Positions 1-7,752 of a DNA stretch of 64,000 bases are shown here, piece after piece. How positions within the stretch are numbered: position 1 is the stretch's first letter; the number at the start of each line of letters is the position of its first letter. The position numbers and the translations under genes are program-made. The stretch covers positions 1-64,000 of the forward strand of contig JAHDND010000192.1 in NCBI GenBank assembly GCA_018435665.1, given 5' to 3'. The stretch is from Candidatus Thiosymbion sp. (GTDB taxonomy: Bacteria > Pseudomonadota > Gammaproteobacteria > Chromatiales > Chromatiaceae). Under the pieces are notes generated by a model. The model saw only the letters and a program-made list of their open reading frames with translations. It did no database searches and had not been told where the DNA came from.

Positions 1-72
1 GGCGACGGCGATGAGTTCCGGGCGCACGCCGTGGAGGTTGCGGTAGCTGCGGGCGGAGAAGGTGAAGGTCAT
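1..72 (-). CDS. M15-family phage endolysin, N-terminal fragment
   Basis: Only the first 24 codons are inside the window. They read MTFTFSARSYRNLHGVRPEL and then IAVA. The pattern F-S-x-R-S-x-x-N-L-x-G-V-x-P-E-L-x-A-V is the usual N-terminus of phage-type M15 D-Ala-D-Ala/L-Ala-D-Glu peptidases, which cut the peptide bridge of peptidoglycan at lysis. The ATG overlaps the stop of the preceding gene by 4 bp (ATGA), so the two are probably translationally coupled. The zinc ligands lie beyond the window edge and cannot be checked. Confidence 0.5.
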   Translation of the reverse strand, partial: MTFTFSARSYRNLHGVRPELIAVA

Positions 73-458
73 GGCTGTTTGCTCCGGGGGGTGGTGCCGG
101 GCAGGGTCTTGGTGGCCCGGGCGATGAGGCGTTTCATGACGGCGAGGTGGGCCTGGCCGACGGGGGCGCGGTCGGGCTTGGGCAGGGCCAGGGGCTGGGG
201 CTTGGCCGGGAGGTGGTCGAGGAGTTCCGCCGGGGCGGGCCAGCGGCGGGCGCTGCCGGACAGGGCGGCGAAGGCGCGGCGCAGGCGGGCGGCGTCGGGG
301 TCTTGATGCCAGGCGCGGCGGTACCAGAGGGTGTCGATCCACACCGCGCAGGCGAGGTCCAGGCCGGCGTCGGTGGGGGTGCCGACCAGGTGCATGGCGG
401 CCAGGCGCTGGAGGCCCTCGGCGATCACGGCGCTGAACCAGGGGTCGGGGACGGGCAT
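69..458 (-). CDS. Small prophage protein downstream of the replication gene
   Basis: A 129-residue protein starting MPVPDPWFSAVIAEGL. The ATG at 458 lies inside the end of the upstream replication gene (34 bp overlap); a longer reading of the same frame back to 593 is Arg/Pro-rich and looks non-coding. The central part (a Trp-rich segment, then R-x-x-F-A-A-L with a W-P-x-P-A-E-L-L-x-x-L-P motif) resembles small proteins found next to phage O-type initiators, where a helicase loader would be expected. No enzymatic motif is visible. A role in replication is inferred from position only. It is followed by the endolysin with an ATGA overlap. Confidence 0.5.
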   Translation of the reverse strand: MPVPDPWFSAVIAEGLQRLAAMHLVGTPTDAGLDLACAVWIDTLWYRRAWHQDPDAARLRRAFAALSGSARRWPAPAELLDHLPAKPQPLALPKPDRAPVGQAHLAVMKRLIARATKTLPGTTPRSKQP

Positions 459-1225
459 TTGTATTTTTCCAGGCTGAGGATGCCGCGCAGGCTGGGGGAG
501 AGTTCGCGTTGGGGCGGGCGGCCGCCGAGTTCGTCCTCCCAGCGGGCGCCGCGCAGGTAGGTGGCGGGCATGGGGGCGTAGCCGCGCAGCCACCAGTCGT
601 CAGCCTGGCTGCGGTGGTGGACGTCGGCGACGATCATGTCGGTCAGGGGCTCCAGGTGGTGGCCACGCCAGACCGCGAGGGCGTTCTTGCGGCCGCGCTT
701 GCGCTGGCCGCTCGGCCAGGTGGCCCAGAAGCGATCGAAACCGGGGGTCGACCCGGTCGCGGGGCGCCCGGCGGGTGCGCGCAGCGCACACTCTCTCACT
801 GACGGTTCTTCTAACGGTTCTTCTGACGGTTCATAGGCAATAGCTGTTGCCGGTTGCCCGACGCCGCATTGCCGGTTGCTTGGCGCTGCATTGCCGGTTG
901 CCGCTGACAGCGCATTGCCGGTTGCCAGCGGAAGTTCATTGCCGGTTGCCACCCTGCCTGGCAGGGCGAGCTGGTAGCCGTTGGAGTGGCGACCGTTCCC
1001 GGTGCCGGGGCGGATGATGACGTGCAACAGGCCGAGTTTGACCAGGTTGGTGATGTTGTAGCGCACCTGGCGCTCGGAGCATTCGAGCTGCTCCGCCAGT
1101 CGTGCTTGCCCCGGGTAGCCATAGCCGTCGCTGTTGCAGGCGTCGGCGATGGCCAGCAGGGTCAGCTTGAGGTGGGAGGGCAGGCCGCGCAGGGACCAGG
1201 CCCAGGCCGAGGCTTGGACGGACAT
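425..1225 (-). CDS. Lambda-O-like phage replication initiator (winged-helix N-terminus)
   Basis: A 266-residue protein. Residues 1-95 form a helix-turn-helix/winged-helix domain (HLKLTLLAIADACNSDGYGY, then QARLAEQLECSERQVRYNI and KLGLL) like that of phage O-type and other plasmid or phage initiators, where it binds origin iterons. The middle (about residues 95-140) is low complexity and is encoded by the repeated DNA described separately. The C-terminal part (FDRFWATWPSGQRKRGRKNA, then AVW, later PMPATYLRGARWEDEL) matches the C-terminal segment common in phage replication proteins that recruits helicase or loader. The gene starts 1 bp after the stop of the upstream regulator, so they form one operon. 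Function is by family; host helicase interaction is inference. Confidence 0.75.
   Translation of the reverse strand: MSVQASAWAWSLRGLPSHLKLTLLAIADACNSDGYGYPGQARLAEQLECSERQVRYNITNLVKLGLLHVIIRPGTGNGRHSNGYQLALPGRVATGNELPLATGNALSAATGNAAPSNRQCGVGQPATAIAYEPSEEPLEEPSVRECALRAPAGRPATGSTPGFDRFWATWPSGQRKRGRKNALAVWRGHHLEPLTDMIVADVHHRSQADDWWLRGYAPMPATYLRGARWEDELGGRPPQRELSPSLRGILSLEKYKCPSPTPGSAP
802..834. repeat. Short tandem repeat, ACGGTTCTTCT type
   Basis: About 2.7 copies of a 12-bp unit (ACGGTTCTTCTA, then ACGGTTCTTCTG, then ACGGTTCAT) inside the replication gene. It encodes an E-E-P-S/L repeat. It is less GC-rich than its surroundings and sits directly beside the iteron-like block, so it could serve as a DNA-unwinding segment; that is inference. 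Confidence 0.5.
847..949. repeat. Five iteron-like repeats inside the replication gene (candidate origin)
   Basis: Five exact copies of the 11-mer TTGCCGGTTGC begin at 847, 869, 891, 915 and 939, giving spacings of 22, 22, 24 and 24 bp, about two helical turns. The extended consensus is (G)CATTGCCGGTTGCC. In lambda-like phages the origin iterons lie within gene O, so position, copy number and phasing all fit a replication origin. Origin function is inferred; the repeats are directly visible. Confidence 0.7.
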
Positions 1226-1226
1226 G

Positions 1227-1595
1227 TCAGGCGGCCTCGACGGGGGGGTGGCGGCGCGGGCGGCGGGTGATCAGGGGCGGGCCGTCGGGGTCGTTGCGTG
1301 GTGGGCTGGTGCGTTTGCTGGCCGAGGTCCGGGCTGGGATCCTGGCGCGGCCCGGGGCCGATGGGCCCGGGGGGGCGAGGGTGAGGCCGGCTAGCAGATC
1401 GGCGGCGGTGGTGCCCAAGGCGTGGGCGATGACCAGGAGCTGGTCGACGGTGGGGGTGGATTTGCCGGTCTCCCATTTGGTGACGGCGCCCTGGCCGATG
1501 CCGACTTGGCGCCCCAGGTCCGTCTGGTTGAGTTTGAGCCGGGCACGGGCGGCCCGGAGGTTGTCGGCAAAGCTGACGTTCGGCGACATGCGCAT
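1227..1595 (-). CDS. XRE/Cro-type phage regulator
   Basis: A 122-residue protein with a lambda-repressor-like HTH in residues 7-65 (NLRAARARLKLNQTDLGRQV, GIGQGAVTKWETGKSTP). The C-terminal half is Pro/Arg-rich without a recognisable domain, so no self-cleaving peptidase is present, which favours a Cro-like role. Two ATGs are possible (1595 and 1589); a GAGG motif just upstream is better spaced for 1589. It is divergent from the CI-like gene across about 150 bp that contain a perfect palindrome, and it is followed after 1 bp by the replication gene, so it probably controls the replication/lysis operon. Confidence 0.75.
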   Translation of the reverse strand: MRMSPNVSFADNLRAARARLKLNQTDLGRQVGIGQGAVTKWETGKSTPTVDQLLVIAHALGTTAADLLAGLTLAPPGPSAPGRARIPARTSASKRTSPPRNDPDGPPLITRRPRRHPPVEAA

Positions 1596-1633
1596 GTCCT
1601 CTGTGGGCGGCGAGGCCCTGTGCCTCTCCTAAT

Positions 1634-1650
1634 AAGGCTATCATAGCCTT
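1634..1650. promoter_or_regulatory. 17-bp palindrome in the divergent regulator intergenic region (probable operator)
   Basis: AAGGCTATCATAGCCTT is a perfect inverted repeat (8-bp arms around a central C) between the two divergent HTH genes. A smaller palindrome AAATAGTATTT follows at 1653-1663, and AAAAATAGT is repeated directly at 1651 and 1686 (35 bp apart). The region is AT-rich against a GC-rich background, as expected for a CI/Cro switch. Which protein binds which site cannot be told. Confidence 0.6.
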
Positions 1651-1743
1651 AAAAATAGTATTTAGGTATAGGGTGCGCTGGTCATAAAAATAGTGTTCTG
1701 AGTGCTAAACTAGACCTTGGTAGGCGCTAAAAGGCACAAGACG

Positions 1744-2178
1744 ATGCCAGAATCATCCATTAGTATCGGTCAGCGGTTGGTCAAAGCCCGCAAGGCGGCG
1801 CGCTTGACGCAAGGGGAACTGGGCGCGCGGAGCGGCCTGAGCCAGCGGCTGGTGTCGAACATCGAGTGCGGCCACATCAAGGGTTCGATCGAGACCCTGA
1901 CCAAGCTGGCCAAGGTCCTGGGGGTCAGCGTGTCGCACCTTGCGGGCGAGCGGGTGCAGGAGTGGCAGGAGGGCGGCGGTCGAGATGAGATCCTCAAGGA
2001 TCCGCTGGCCCCGGTCGGTCTTCAGGGTCTGGCGCGTAATGGTGCCTTGTGCGATGCCCTGGCGATCACGGCCGAGGAGTGGGCGGCCTTGCGGGCGATC
2101 AAGCTGTCGTACCTGCTGCCCCAGGAGGCCTATTCCGCGATTCTGCTGGTGATGAGGTCCTCGCGGCCGAGTGGGTGA
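1744..2178 (+). CDS. CI-like XRE repressor of the prophage
   Basis: A 144-residue protein starting MPESSISIGQRLVKARKAAR. The HTH occupies residues 8-65 (LTQGELGARSGLSQRLVSNI and then ECGHIKG). The C-terminal 70 residues have no Ser/Lys LexA-type peptidase signature, so any induction would not be by classical self-cleavage. The ATG at 1744 is preceded by an AAAGG motif; an in-frame TTG at 1717 is less likely. It is divergent from the Cro-like gene and lies closest to the attachment site. It probably maintains lysogeny; this is inferred from context. Confidence 0.75.
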   Translation: MPESSISIGQRLVKARKAARLTQGELGARSGLSQRLVSNIECGHIKGSIETLTKLAKVLGVSVSHLAGERVQEWQEGGGRDEILKDPLAPVGLQGLARNGALCDALAITAEEWAALRAIKLSYLLPQEAYSAILLVMRSSRPSG

Positions 2179-2452
2179 TGCGTGACGGTCGGCGGCAAGG
2201 GGTGAGGGTTCTCCGGTGCCTGAACAGGGAGGTGTGGAGTGAGGGAGAGTAGGGTAGGGGAGGCAGTCGGGGTGGCGGTTAGGCTATGCCTGGGCAAGGC
2301 TATGAAATGTAGTGGTCCAACCTGGCTGCTGGCATGGGGATGCGTTCTGGGGTAAATTAGCGTCCATCCTTGGACCGGGGCGTAAGCGCTTAGGGAAGGG
2401 GGGGTAGAGATAAAGTTATAATTCTACGTACAAAGTTTTGTACTCTAGTGCG
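2179..2452. other. Gene-free end of the integrated element
   Basis: No credible coding region is seen on either strand between the CI-like gene and the tRNA fragment. In most temperate phages an integrase lies beside the attachment site, but none is here. The last 60 bases before the tRNA fragment (from about 2410) are clearly AT-rich compared with the rest of the window. Confidence 0.5.
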
Positions 2453-2473
2453 TGAATCCTGCCCCCGCTACCA
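2453..2473 (+). other. 3' end of a tRNA-fMet gene, probable attachment site (att)
   Basis: The bases GAATCCTGCCCCCGCTACCA match the T-loop, T-stem 3' strand, acceptor strand and encoded CCA of proteobacterial initiator tRNA, whose 3' acceptor strand pairs with CGCGGGG while leaving the first pair open. The upstream bases do not continue into a tRNA: no anticodon arm or GTTC T-loop start is present. It is therefore a displaced tRNA end, as left by integrases that recombine at tRNA 3' ends. A tRNA-like terminator follows. The intact tRNA would lie at the other end of the element, outside the window. Confidence 0.6.
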
Positions 2474-2483
2474 AATAAAACAA

Positions 2484-2514
2484 GGGCTTACAGCGAAGGC
2501 GGTAGGCCCTTTTT
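2484..2514 (+). terminator. Rho-independent terminator following the tRNA-fMet fragment
   Basis: Stem GGGCTTAC / GTAGGCCC (one T-G wobble) with a 10-base loop, followed by TTTTT. It lies 10 bp after the tRNA CCA end, the position expected for the original tRNA terminator. Confidence 0.75.
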
Positions 2515-2739
2515 CATTGGTGGCGTGTCGATGTAGCCACGGGTAACAATCATTCAGCTATGCAGACAGCTCTGGTGTCTCAAGGCCCGTTATCCAGCCT
2601 TCCTGTGTGGTCACCAAAGGCTTCTCACCCGGTTTAAAATTTTGGATCTGCGCGAGTCTGGCCCTTGGCAGGGAGGGAGGTTGCCGACCTGCTAAGGGAA
2701 TCCTCTTCGCCGGGATACCGTCGCCTTAAGCTCATCCTG

Positions 2740-5679
2740 ATGAATTCATCACCTCCTCGCTGTTGTCTAACCGCCTGGAAACCTTGGTTGTGCCTCCTGG
2801 CCCTGCTGCTGATCCTGTCGGGCCTTTCGTCCGCCGCGGAAGCGGCCCCGTGGCAGATCCTCAACCAGGCCAGCCTGCTCAGTGAGCGTGGGGAGTACCC
2901 GGTCCCATTGCCCCATGTCCTGCTGCCGGGCGATATTCCATCCGCGGGAGGCCGGGTCCACTACCGGTTGGAGATGGATCTGCCCGCCGCGCCACGGGAA
3001 CTCCTGGGCATCTATGTGCCCAAGTTGAGCCTCTCCGGCCAGGTCAGTCTGAACGGCCAATGGGTGGGCGCCTGTGGTCTGGCCGCCCTGGAAGACCTGC
3101 GGTGTCTCCATCAACCCCACTTATTCGTTCCGCCCCGCGATCTGTGGCGGTCGGGCATCAATGTCATCGAGTTCGAGATCTATGCCAACTCGCGGCAGAT
3201 GAACGGGTTGGCGCCGGTCTGGGTCGGTTCCGCCCAAGCCCTGGACCAGGGTCCGTACCTGCACCAGCGGCTCTGGCAGGTCGAACTGCTGCGCGGCTTG
3301 ACCTGGGTGGTCCTCTGCCTGGGTGTGCTGGCCCTGGTGGTGGCCGGGATCCTCCCCACGGAGCGCATGTACCTCTGGTTTGGACTGTGCAGCATCACCA
3401 ATGCCCTGAGCAACCTCAATATCCTCGTCACCACGCCGCTGGTCGGGTTCGAGCTCTTCAGTTGGTACGTCTTTACCATCCGTCTGGTGGGCGCCCCCCT
3501 GTTCTTCCTGATGCTGCTGGCCTTTTTCGATCGCGCCCGGGGCTGGCGGCAGGGGTTTCTCCTGGCCTGCGTGTTCCTCATGCCCCTGATTACCTGGATC
3601 AGTGGCAACAATCGCTGGGTGGTCCTGGCCCTCTACTTACCCCTGATGGTGGTAGCTATGGTCCTGGCCGTGGCCATGGTCCGCTGGACCTGGCGCTCCC
3701 GACAGGGCATGCATATCGTGGTGACCCTGGCCTCCCTGGTGGTCATCGCCACCAGTGTCCTCGACCTCCTGCGCCTGAGTGGTCAGGCCGTCTTCGAAGG
3801 GGTCTATTGGGTGACCTACACCCTCACCGGGGTCTTCCTGGTCTTTGGCTTCATGCTGGTGTCGCGCCTGGCCGCGGCCTTGATCACGGAACGTAAACTC
3901 GCCGTCATCCTCCGAATTCTGGAAAACCTCCCGATTCCCATCACCGTCGCCCGACGAGAGCCCCAGACGACCTTCATGGTGGTCAACCGTAGTTTCACCG
4001 CCGCTTTTGGCTACACCCGGGGTGATCTGCCTGTCAGCGCGGCCTGGGCCCTGGGTCAATGCTCGGAGGAGGCTTTAGCGGCGCCCCTGCTCGCAGCGGG
4101 GGAGGGGATAAGGGGCGCCGATCTTCAGGTAGGCGACTACCCCCAAACCCCACGGGAATGCCGGGTCTGGTGCCAGGATGGCTCGCCGCGGGACGTCCTC
4201 CTCACCAGCCTGCGGTTGGACGATCTGATCATCACGTCCCTGATCGACATCAGCCCCCGTAAGCGTGCCGAGGAGGTCCTCATCGAGGCCAAGCAGCGCG
4301 CCGAACGTCTGGAGCGGGCCAAGAGCGAATTCCTGGCCAACATGAGCCATGAGATCCGCACCCCACTAGCGGGTATCATCGGCATGGCCCAGTTGTGCCT
4401 GCGCACCGCCCTGGATGAAAAGCAGCGGGACTATGTGCGCAAGATGGAGTTCTCGGCCCAATCCCTGCGGGGGATCCTCGATGACATCCTCGACTTTTCC
4501 AAGATCGAGGCCGGCAAGCTGCGGATCGAGCGGACCTCCTTCGCCCTGCGCCCAATGCTCGACAAGGTCATGGGCCTGATCGAGGTCCTGGCCCGGGACA
4601 AGGGTCTGACACTGCGGGTGGAGGTTGCACCCGACCTGCCACCTTACGTGGAGGGGGACCCTCTGCGCCTCACTCAGGTGCTGACCAACCTGTTGGGCAA
4701 CGCCGTCAAGTTCACCGCCGCCGGGGAGGTCAGCCTGACACTCCGGCAGACCGCCCCCGGGCGCTTGCGCTTCGCGGTGCGGGATACCGGTATCGGCATG
4801 ACCGCGGAGGATTGTCAGCGCCTGTTCGAGCCCTTCTCCCAGGCCGATACCAGCACCACGCGCCGCTACGGCGGCACCGGACTGGGCCTCGCCATCAGCA
4901 AGCAATTGGTGGAGCTGATGGGGGGGCGGATCGAGGCCAGCAGCCAACTCGGCCAGGGGAGCTGCTTCAGCTTCGAGCTCGAGGCCCCGGCCGGCAGTCC
5001 GCCCCCTTTCGAGGGGCTGGACCCAGAAATTCTGGCGTCACCGGGGGAGGCACCGGGCGAGGATGGACCCGCCAAGAGCGCCCTTGCTGGATTTGTATCC
5101 GCCGCGGGTGATCCGGCGGCGGGAATCGGGTCCCGAACCTCCCGGGGTATCGGGATCACCCCTGCGCTGGGCATCGAGACCCGGCACCCGCCCCCCATTG
5201 AGACCCAGTCCGAGTCCACGCCAGGCGCGGGCACCTCACATATACCCGGTCCCACGCCCATCCCCACGCCAGGCGGAGAGACTCCACCCGTGCCTTGCCC
5301 GGACCTTACCGGCCGTCGGATCCTCCTCGTCGAGGACAACCTCATCAACCGCGAGATTGTCCTGGGCCTCCTCGAAGGTCGGGGCCTGACCATCGACGTC
5401 GCCACGGATGGCCTGGCGGCCATCGACCAGTTCCGACGGGCCCCCTGTGACCTGATCCTGATGGATGTGCAGATGCCCGTCATGGATGGCCTGGAGGCCA
5501 CTCGGCGGATCCGCGAACTGGACCCCATGGTGCCCATCATCGCCCTGACCGCCAACGCCTTCCCTGAGGATGTCGCCAAGACGCGGGCCGCGGGCATGAA
5601 CGCCCACCTCAGCAAGCCGATCGACCTGGAGCAACTGCTCCGGGTCCTGTACCGGTTCCTTGGCCCCATGACTTCTTGA
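2740..5679 (+). CDS. 7TM-DISM hybrid sensor histidine kinase/response regulator
   Basis: A 979-residue membrane kinase. It has an N-terminal signal peptide ([18 protein letters not shown]), a periplasmic 7TMR-DISM-type ligand domain (about 30-170), seven transmembrane helices (about 178-383), a PAS domain (about 392-505), a HisKA box with phospho-acceptor His537 ([10 protein letters not shown]), an HATPase_c domain ([15 protein letters not shown]) and a C-terminal receiver domain (about 858-970) with phospho-acceptor Asp909 ([10 protein letters not shown]). A 90-residue Pro/Gly/Ser-rich linker joins kinase and receiver. The ATG at 2740 gives a clean signal peptide; an in-frame TTG at 2665 would add 25 residues. 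No response regulator with an output domain is adjacent, so the signal and target are unknown. Confidence 0.9.
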   Translation: MNSSPPRCCLTAWKPWLCLLALLLILSGLSSAAEAAPWQILNQASLLSERGEYPVPLPHVLLPGDIPSAGGRVHYRLEMDLPAAPRELLGIYVPKLSLSGQVSLNGQWVGACGLAALEDLRCLHQPHLFVPPRDLWRSGINVIEFEIYANSRQMNGLAPVWVGSAQALDQGPYLHQRLWQVELLRGLTWVVLCLGVLALVVAGILPTERMYLWFGLCSITNALSNLNILVTTPLVGFELFSWYVFTIRLVGAPLFFLMLLAFFDRARGWRQGFLLACVFLMPLITWISGNNRWVVLALYLPLMVVAMVLAVAMVRWTWRSRQGMHIVVTLASLVVIATSVLDLLRLSGQAVFEGVYWVTYTLTGVFLVFGFMLVSRLAAALITERKLAVILRILENLPIPITVARREPQTTFMVVNRSFTAAFGYTRGDLPVSAAWALGQCSEEALAAPLLAAGEGIRGADLQVGDYPQTPRECRVWCQDGSPRDVLLTSLRLDDLIITSLIDISPRKRAEEVLIEAKQRAERLERAKSEFLANMSHEIRTPLAGIIGMAQLCLRTALDEKQRDYVRKMEFSAQSLRGILDDILDFSKIEAGKLRIERTSFALRPMLDKVMGLIEVLARDKGLTLRVEVAPDLPPYVEGDPLRLTQVLTNLLGNAVKFTAAGEVSLTLRQTAPGRLRFAVRDTGIGMTAEDCQRLFEPFSQADTSTTRRYGGTGLGLAISKQLVELMGGRIEASSQLGQGSCFSFELEAPAGSPPPFEGLDPEILASPGEAPGEDGPAKSALAGFVSAAGDPAAGIGSRTSRGIGITPALGIETRHPPPIETQSESTPGAGTSHIPGPTPIPTPGGETPPVPCPDLTGRRILLVEDNLINREIVLGLLEGRGLTIDVATDGLAAIDQFRRAPCDLILMDVQMPVMDGLEATRRIRELDPMVPIIALTANAFPEDVAKTRAAGMNAHLSKPIDLEQLLRVLYRFLGPMTS

Positions 5680-5725
5680 ATTTGAGGTGATGATGACCTC
5701 ATCCAGCCTTCGGCCTCGTCGAGGA

Positions 5726-5825
5726 GGGTCGGGTGGCGTCTGGCGGGGGTGTCGCCAGCAAGGATGCTGGCGTCAAGCCTACAGGGACGTATTTACGGCG
5801 TCCCCCGCCAGACGTCACCCGACCC
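5726..5825 (+). repeat. Dispersed palindromic repeat F1, copy A
   Basis: Outer arms of 24 bp (5726-5749 and 5802-5825) are complementary with one mismatch, and an inner hairpin GCCAGCA/TGCTGGC lies at 5753-5770. Related copies in this window are at 21516-21660, 22333-22433 and 39581-39678, with a fragment at 29271-29311. Shared core: CAAGCCTACAGGGA followed by GTATTCACGG-type sequence. No transposase accompanies it. It fills most of the gap between the kinase and ilvB. Confidence 0.85.
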
Positions 5826-5895
5826 GGAGGAACCTGAAATTGACAGGCGATGCGCCTGTCTTTCATCACCCGCGGATCAGCCCCCTTTCTCGTCC

Positions 5896-5925
5896 TTGAC
5901 CAAACCGGGCGAAATCCTGTAGCTT
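5896..5925 (+). promoter_or_regulatory. Possible sigma-70 promoter of ilvBHC
   Basis: TTGACC at 5896-5901 and a weak -10 TAGCTT at 5920-5925, spacer 18. It lies about 110 bp upstream of ilvB and after repeat F1-A. No leader peptide with branched-chain codons was seen. Confidence 0.35.
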
Positions 5926-6032
5926 TTCCGCCCTTTCAACCCGTGCTTAACGGCCGTCCCGACCCCCATGCCTGTGTGGGCGGGCGGCGCGGGCCCTGTT
6001 TGGGGCGGCGCGACCGCTGGAGGTCACCTGAA

Positions 6033-7751
6033 TTGGAACTGAGTGGAGCCGAGATCATCGTTCAGGCGTTGATCGATGAGGGCGTGGAGTATGTCTTCGG
6101 GTATCCCGGGGGCGCCGTGCTCCATACCTATGACGCCTTGTTCAAGCAGGACAAGGTCAAGCACATCCTGGTCCGCCACGAGCAGGCCGCCACCCATGGC
6201 GCCGACGGCTATGCCCGCGCCACCGGCCGCTGCGGCGTCGCCCTGGTCACCTCGGGACCCGGGGCCACCAACGCCATTACCGGCATCGCCACCGCCTACA
6301 TGGACTCCATCCCCATGGTGATCCTCTCCGGGCAGGTGCCGACCCCGGTCATCGGCAGCGACGCCTTCCAGGAGGTTGACACGGTCGGCATCTCCCGCCC
6401 CTGTGTCAAGCACAACTTTCTGGTGCGCGATGTCCACGACTTGGCCCTGACCATCCGCAAGGCCTTCTACATCGCCACCTCCGGTCGCCCCGGCCCGGTG
6501 CTGGTGGACATCCCCAAGGACGTCACCGACCCCAACATCAAGATTCCCTACCATTACCCGAAGGAGATCAAGCTCCGCTCCTACAACCCGGCGACCAAGG
6601 GCCACCCGGGCCAGATCCGCAAGGCGGTGGACGTCCTGCTCCAGGCCAAGCGCCCGGTGATCTACACCGGCGGCGGCGTCATCCTCGGCGAGGCCGCCAA
6701 GGCCTTGCGGGAACTGGTCGACCTCCTCGGCTACCCCATCACCAGCACCCTCATGGGCCTGGGCGCCTTCCCCATGACGGACCCGCGCTTCCTGGGCATG
6801 CTGGGCATGCATGGCACCTACGAGGCCAACATGGCGATGCACGAGACCGACGTGCTGATCGCCATAGGCGCCCGCTTCGACGACCGCGTCACAGGCAAGA
6901 TCGAACTCTTCTGCCCCCACGCCACCATCATCCACATCGACGTTGACCCTTCGTCCATCTCCAAGAACGTCCGGGTGGATGTCCCCATCGTCGGGCCCGT
7001 CGGCAACGTCCTGGCGGACATGGTGCGTTTGATCCGCGAGGCCAAGGCTGGGCCGGATCAGGCCGCCCTTCAGGAGTGGTGGCGGCAGATCGAGGCCTGG
7101 CGTGGTCGCCAGTGCCTGGCCTACGACCGCAACAGCCCGCTGATCAAACCCCAGTTCGCCGTCGAGACCCTCTACCAGGTCACCGGGGGCGATCTTTATC
7201 TGACCTCGGACGTGGGTCAGCACCAGATGTTCGCCGCCCAGTTCTACCCCTTCGATGAGCCGCGGCGTTGGATCAACTCCGGCGGCCTGGGGACCATGGG
7301 CTTTGGCCTGCCGGCGGCCATGGGCGTGCAACTGGCCTTCCCCGAGGCCAGCGTCGCCTGCATCTCCGGCGAGGCGAGCATCCTCATGTGCATTCAGGAA
7401 CTGGCGACCTGCAAGCAGTACGACCTGCCAGTCAAGATCATCCTGCTCAACAACGGCTACATGGGCATGGTGCGCCAGTGGCAGGAGTTCTTCTACGAGA
7501 GCCGCTACGCCCACTCCTACGTCGACGCCCTGCCGGACTTCGTCAAGCTCACCGAGAGCTTCGGCCATGTCGGCATGCGGGTCGACCAGCCCGGCGACCT
7601 GGAGGGCGCCATGCGCGAGGCCTTCGCCATGAAGGACCGCCTGGTCTTCCTCGACATCGTCGTCGACCCCGCCGAGAACGTTTACCCCATGATCGAGGCG
7701 GGCAAGGGGCACCACGAAATGCACCTCTCGCCGGAACGGGAGCTGGCCTGA
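6033..7751 (+). CDS. ilvB: Acetolactate synthase large subunit
   Basis: A 572-residue ThDP enzyme that condenses pyruvate (or pyruvate plus 2-ketobutyrate) to the first intermediate of Val/Leu/Ile synthesis. It has an N-terminal ThDP pyrimidine-binding domain with catalytic Glu50 (RHEQAATHGADGYARATG), a central FAD-type domain and a C-terminal ThDP-binding domain (SGGLGTMGFGLPAAMG). The Mg-ThDP motif reads SGEASILMC, not the textbook GDG...N. The TTG at 6033 is chosen because GGAGGT lies 8 bp upstream and the protein then begins at the conserved LSGAEIIVQAL; upstream in-frame sequence is Pro/Arg-rich. ilvH follows after 1 bp and ilvC 127 bp later. Length and order are typical. Confidence 0.95.
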   Translation: MELSGAEIIVQALIDEGVEYVFGYPGGAVLHTYDALFKQDKVKHILVRHEQAATHGADGYARATGRCGVALVTSGPGATNAITGIATAYMDSIPMVILSGQVPTPVIGSDAFQEVDTVGISRPCVKHNFLVRDVHDLALTIRKAFYIATSGRPGPVLVDIPKDVTDPNIKIPYHYPKEIKLRSYNPATKGHPGQIRKAVDVLLQAKRPVIYTGGGVILGEAAKALRELVDLLGYPITSTLMGLGAFPMTDPRFLGMLGMHGTYEANMAMHETDVLIAIGARFDDRVTGKIELFCPHATIIHIDVDPSSISKNVRVDVPIVGPVGNVLADMVRLIREAKAGPDQAALQEWWRQIEAWRGRQCLAYDRNSPLIKPQFAVETLYQVTGGDLYLTSDVGQHQMFAAQFYPFDEPRRWINSGGLGTMGFGLPAAMGVQLAFPEASVACISGEASILMCIQELATCKQYDLPVKIILLNNGYMGMVRQWQEFFYESRYAHSYVDALPDFVKLTESFGHVGMRVDQPGDLEGAMREAFAMKDRLVFLDIVVDPAENVYPMIEAGKGHHEMHLSPERELA

Positions 7752-7752
7752 C

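Noticed and set aside
847..949. Regularly spaced repeats considered as a CRISPR array
   Set aside because: Repeats are only 11-15 bp with 11-13 bp between them, inside a coding gene, and there are no cas genes.
5830..6032. In-frame extension upstream of ilvB that would add 61 residues
   Set aside because: Pro/Arg/Cys-rich sequence not seen in the family; the TTG at 6033 has a strong ribosome-binding site and gives the conserved N-terminus.
5840..6032. Possible attenuator leader peptide for ilvBHC
   Set aside because: No short frame rich in Ile/Val/Leu codons with a following terminator/antiterminator pair was seen.
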